Position numbers and translations under genes: made by a program. Of a stretch of DNA of 6,566 nucleotides, positions 5,211 to 6,566 are shown in pieces. The DNA lies in the NCBI GenBank assembly GCA_030589835.1, contig JAUUZS010000250.1:1-6566 (forward strand), given 5' to 3'. Every line of letters starts with the position of its first letter. The stretch's first letter is position 1. This DNA comes from Cyclobacteriaceae bacterium (GTDB lineage Bacteria > Bacteroidota > Bacteroidia > Cytophagales > Cyclobacteriaceae). The notes under the pieces are model-generated. The model did not search any database, had not been told where the DNA came from, and saw only the letters and a list, made by a program, of their open reading frames with translations.

Positions 5211-6197
5211 TTACCACCTTTGATGCACATACGCTTTGATGTGCTCATCGTAAATCTGATCAATCGTATCGATTACTTTTTCATTTAGATCCGCTAAAGA
5301 TGAAGCATAAACATTTGAAGTTATTTGATCAGCCCTGGAAGCGCCCGGAATGATGCAGCTTACTTCCCGTCGGTTTAGTATCCAATTCAAAGCTACATCC
5401 GATAACTTCACATTTTTGTTTAAATGAGATTTCAATTTTTCAATTGCCTCAATGCCCACATCATAAGGAATCCCCGAGAAGGTCTCTCCTTTATCAAAAA
5501 ACTCTCCGTTCCGATTGAATTTTCTATGATCTCCATCTTCAAATTTAGAATCCTTTGTAAACTTTCCTGTAAGCAACCCACTTGCCAATGGTACCCTTAC
5601 AATAATGCCTACATTTTTTTCTTTAGCCTTTTCAAAGAAATACTCATGGGGGCGTTGCCTAAAGATATTATAAATGATCTGTACGGTAGTCACATTTTCA
5701 AATTCGATAGCCTTGATGGCTTCCTCAACTTTTTCAACGCTGACTCCCAGGTTCAATATCTTTCCCTCCTCTTTTAACTTTTCAAACTCCCCAAATATTT
5801 CCGGTCGATAATACACCTCAATTGGCGGGCAATGAAGTTGAATTAGGTCTATGCATTCTAAATCCAAGCGCTTCAACGAATCTTCGACATAGCCGCGAAG
5901 TACTTCCGGCGTATAACCCTCATTGACATGCGGATTGATTTGTCGCCCACATTTCGTAGCAACATAAATTCGTTCGCTTGATTTTTTTATAATTTTACCA
6001 ACAGCTTTTTCACTTTCCCCATCTTCATACACATCTGCGGTATCAATAAAATTAATTCCTTCATCCAGCGCTGTATTCAAAATTTGGTCGGCAAGCTTGT
6101 GATCAAATCCAGAGCCCCACTTACCTCCCACCTGCCAGGTGCCTAAAGAAATTTCCGATATGTTAAATCCGGTTTTTCCAAGTGTTCTATATTTCAT
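5211..6197 (-). CDS. Aldo/keto reductase (NADPH-dependent oxidoreductase)
   Basis: The 328-residue protein is a full-length aldo/keto reductase of the (beta/alpha)8 type. The N-terminal hairpin reads MKYRTLGKTGFNISEISLGT. The complete catalytic tetrad is visible: Asp52 and Tyr57 in FIDTADVYEDGESE, Lys82 in ATKCG, and His122 in IQLHCPP. The coenzyme-binding segment IPGASRADQI is at 283-292. It should reduce an aldehyde or ketone with NADPH in the cytoplasm; it resembles the YhdN/IolS-like bacterial branch, whose substrates cannot be read from sequence. It lies 61 bp downstream of the TfoX-domain gene on the same strand, so cotranscription is possible, though that spacing also leaves room for its own promoter. 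The ATG at 6197 is the family's normal start. Confidence 0.93.
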   Translation of the reverse strand: MKYRTLGKTGFNISEISLGTWQVGGKWGSGFDHKLADQILNTALDEGINFIDTADVYEDGESEKAVGKIIKKSSERIYVATKCGRQINPHVNEGYTPEVLRGYVEDSLKRLDLECIDLIQLHCPPIEVYYRPEIFGEFEKLKEEGKILNLGVSVEKVEEAIKAIEFENVTTVQIIYNIFRQRPHEYFFEKAKEKNVGIIVRVPLASGLLTGKFTKDSKFEDGDHRKFNRNGEFFDKGETFSGIPYDVGIEAIEKLKSHLNKNVKLSDVALNWILNRREVSCIIPGASRADQITSNVYASSLADLNEKVIDTIDQIYDEHIKAYVHQRW

Positions 6198-6258
6198 GGT
6201 ATTGAATTAATAAGTAAAAAATTAGATGTGAATTTATAATAATACTTAAACTTAGAGC

Positions 6259-6566
6259 CTATTTTGATATTTCAATTGATTCTTCTGCCCCTCGAACCAG
6301 TTTATCAAGATCATTAAATACTGCCTCCGGTATGGAGAAATAAGGCACTTTCCCATGCTGATGAGCTCCAGCCTCTTCAAATTTAGGCCGAATCGAATCG
6401 TCAGTTTTCAAATGCATTTCACCCTTTGAGTTGACCAGTGCAAACATTTTACCATCATGAAAAACGCCGAATCCTCCAAACATTTTTTTGGAAGTAATTC
6501 CTGAGATTTGACCGAGCTTTTCTTTCAATAAATCCACAGAAAGTGTTGCATCGTTTGATAGCTTAT
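6259..6566 (-). CDS. TfoX N-terminal-domain protein, partial (start beyond the right edge)
   Basis: The visible protein is a single TfoX_N domain, marked by KKMFGGFGVFHDGKMFALV, then a glycine/histidine stretch and PYFSIPEAVFNDLDKLV. The frame stays open to the window edge, reading KLSNDATLSVDLLKEKLG before the motif. A GTG at 6537 could start a 92-residue version, but that would remove part of the first helix and give a product shorter than the usual 100-115 residues. The true start therefore probably lies just outside the window. Full-length TfoX (Sxy) is a competence regulator in gammaproteobacteria; isolated N-domain proteins like this are widespread and of unknown role, so no competence function is claimed. 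The aldo/keto reductase gene follows on the same strand. Confidence 0.82.
   Translation of the reverse strand, partial: KLSNDATLSVDLLKEKLGQISGITSKKMFGGFGVFHDGKMFALVNSKGEMHLKTDDSIRPKFEEAGAHQHGKVPYFSIPEAVFNDLDKLVRGAEESIEISK

Noticed and set aside
5424..5777. 117-codon plus-strand reading frame
   Set aside because: It is antisense to the aldo/keto reductase, whose catalytic motifs are intact; the frame is a shadow.
6129..6141. CACCT/AGGTG small hairpin resembling the TGCCTGC repeats
   Set aside because: It falls in the conserved coding block TWQVGG of the aldo/keto reductase, so protein sequence explains it.
6252..6260. TTAGAGCCT, matching the outer tip of the MITE-like element next to another stop codon
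   Set aside because: Only 9 bases match, the following bases diverge at once and no partner repeat was found; most likely chance.
6535..6537. GTG as the true start of the TfoX-domain protein
   Set aside because: The frame stays open to the window edge and the GTG would trim the first helix, so the gene is better treated as 5'-partial.

Overview
This AT-rich window of 6,566 bp carries six protein genes and looks like chromosomal DNA from a Bacteroidota, probably a Cytophagales-type marine or soil lineage. The evidence for that is inference: genes lack Shine-Dalgarno sequences before their ATGs, one TAnnTTTG-type promoter element is visible, the LacI protein and nucleotidyltransferase have Bacteroidota-style sequences, and the intergenic spaces hold palindromic repeats. 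No rRNA, tRNA, CRISPR array, complete insertion sequence or phage gene was recognised.

Layout. (1) Bases 1-651, minus strand: the first 217 codons of a sugar-phosphate nucleotidyltransferase that runs off the left edge. (2) Bases 652-1023 have no gene; they hold a 14-bp perfect inverted repeat (747-781) and a 180-bp MITE-like element (841-1020) with terminal inverted repeats, which stops 3 bp short of the next gene's stop codon. (3) 1024-2055, minus: a LacI-family sugar-responsive repressor. (4) 2056-2506: a long divergent control region with three short perfect palindromes, one a CG-centred LacI-type operator candidate, and one promoter-like element. (5) 2507-3553, plus: a uroporphyrinogen decarboxylase-superfamily (URO-D/MtaA-like) protein whose zinc-ligand cysteines appear to be replaced. 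(6) A hairpin terminator shared with the convergent gene. (7) 3595-5013, minus: an exported cytochrome c fused to a PQQ-dependent aldose (soluble glucose dehydrogenase-like) dehydrogenase. (8) 5014-5210: a 63-bp composite hairpin repeat and a weak terminator. (9) 5211-6197, minus: an aldo/keto reductase with an intact catalytic tetrad. (10) 6259-6566, minus: a TfoX N-terminal-domain protein whose start lies beyond the right edge.

How they fit together. The LacI gene and the URO-D-like gene are divergent and share one control region, so the URO-D-like gene is the most likely regulated target, though the regulator could also act elsewhere. The PQQ dehydrogenase, aldo/keto reductase and nucleotidyltransferase are all plausible carbohydrate or carbonyl enzymes, but nothing in the sequence joins them into one pathway. 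TfoX-domain gene and aldo/keto reductase are 61 bp apart on one strand and may be cotranscribed. I do not see a clear new multi-gene system. The points most worth following are the MITE-like element beside lacI, the hairpin repeats, the motif shared around lacI, and the altered metal site of the URO-D-like protein.
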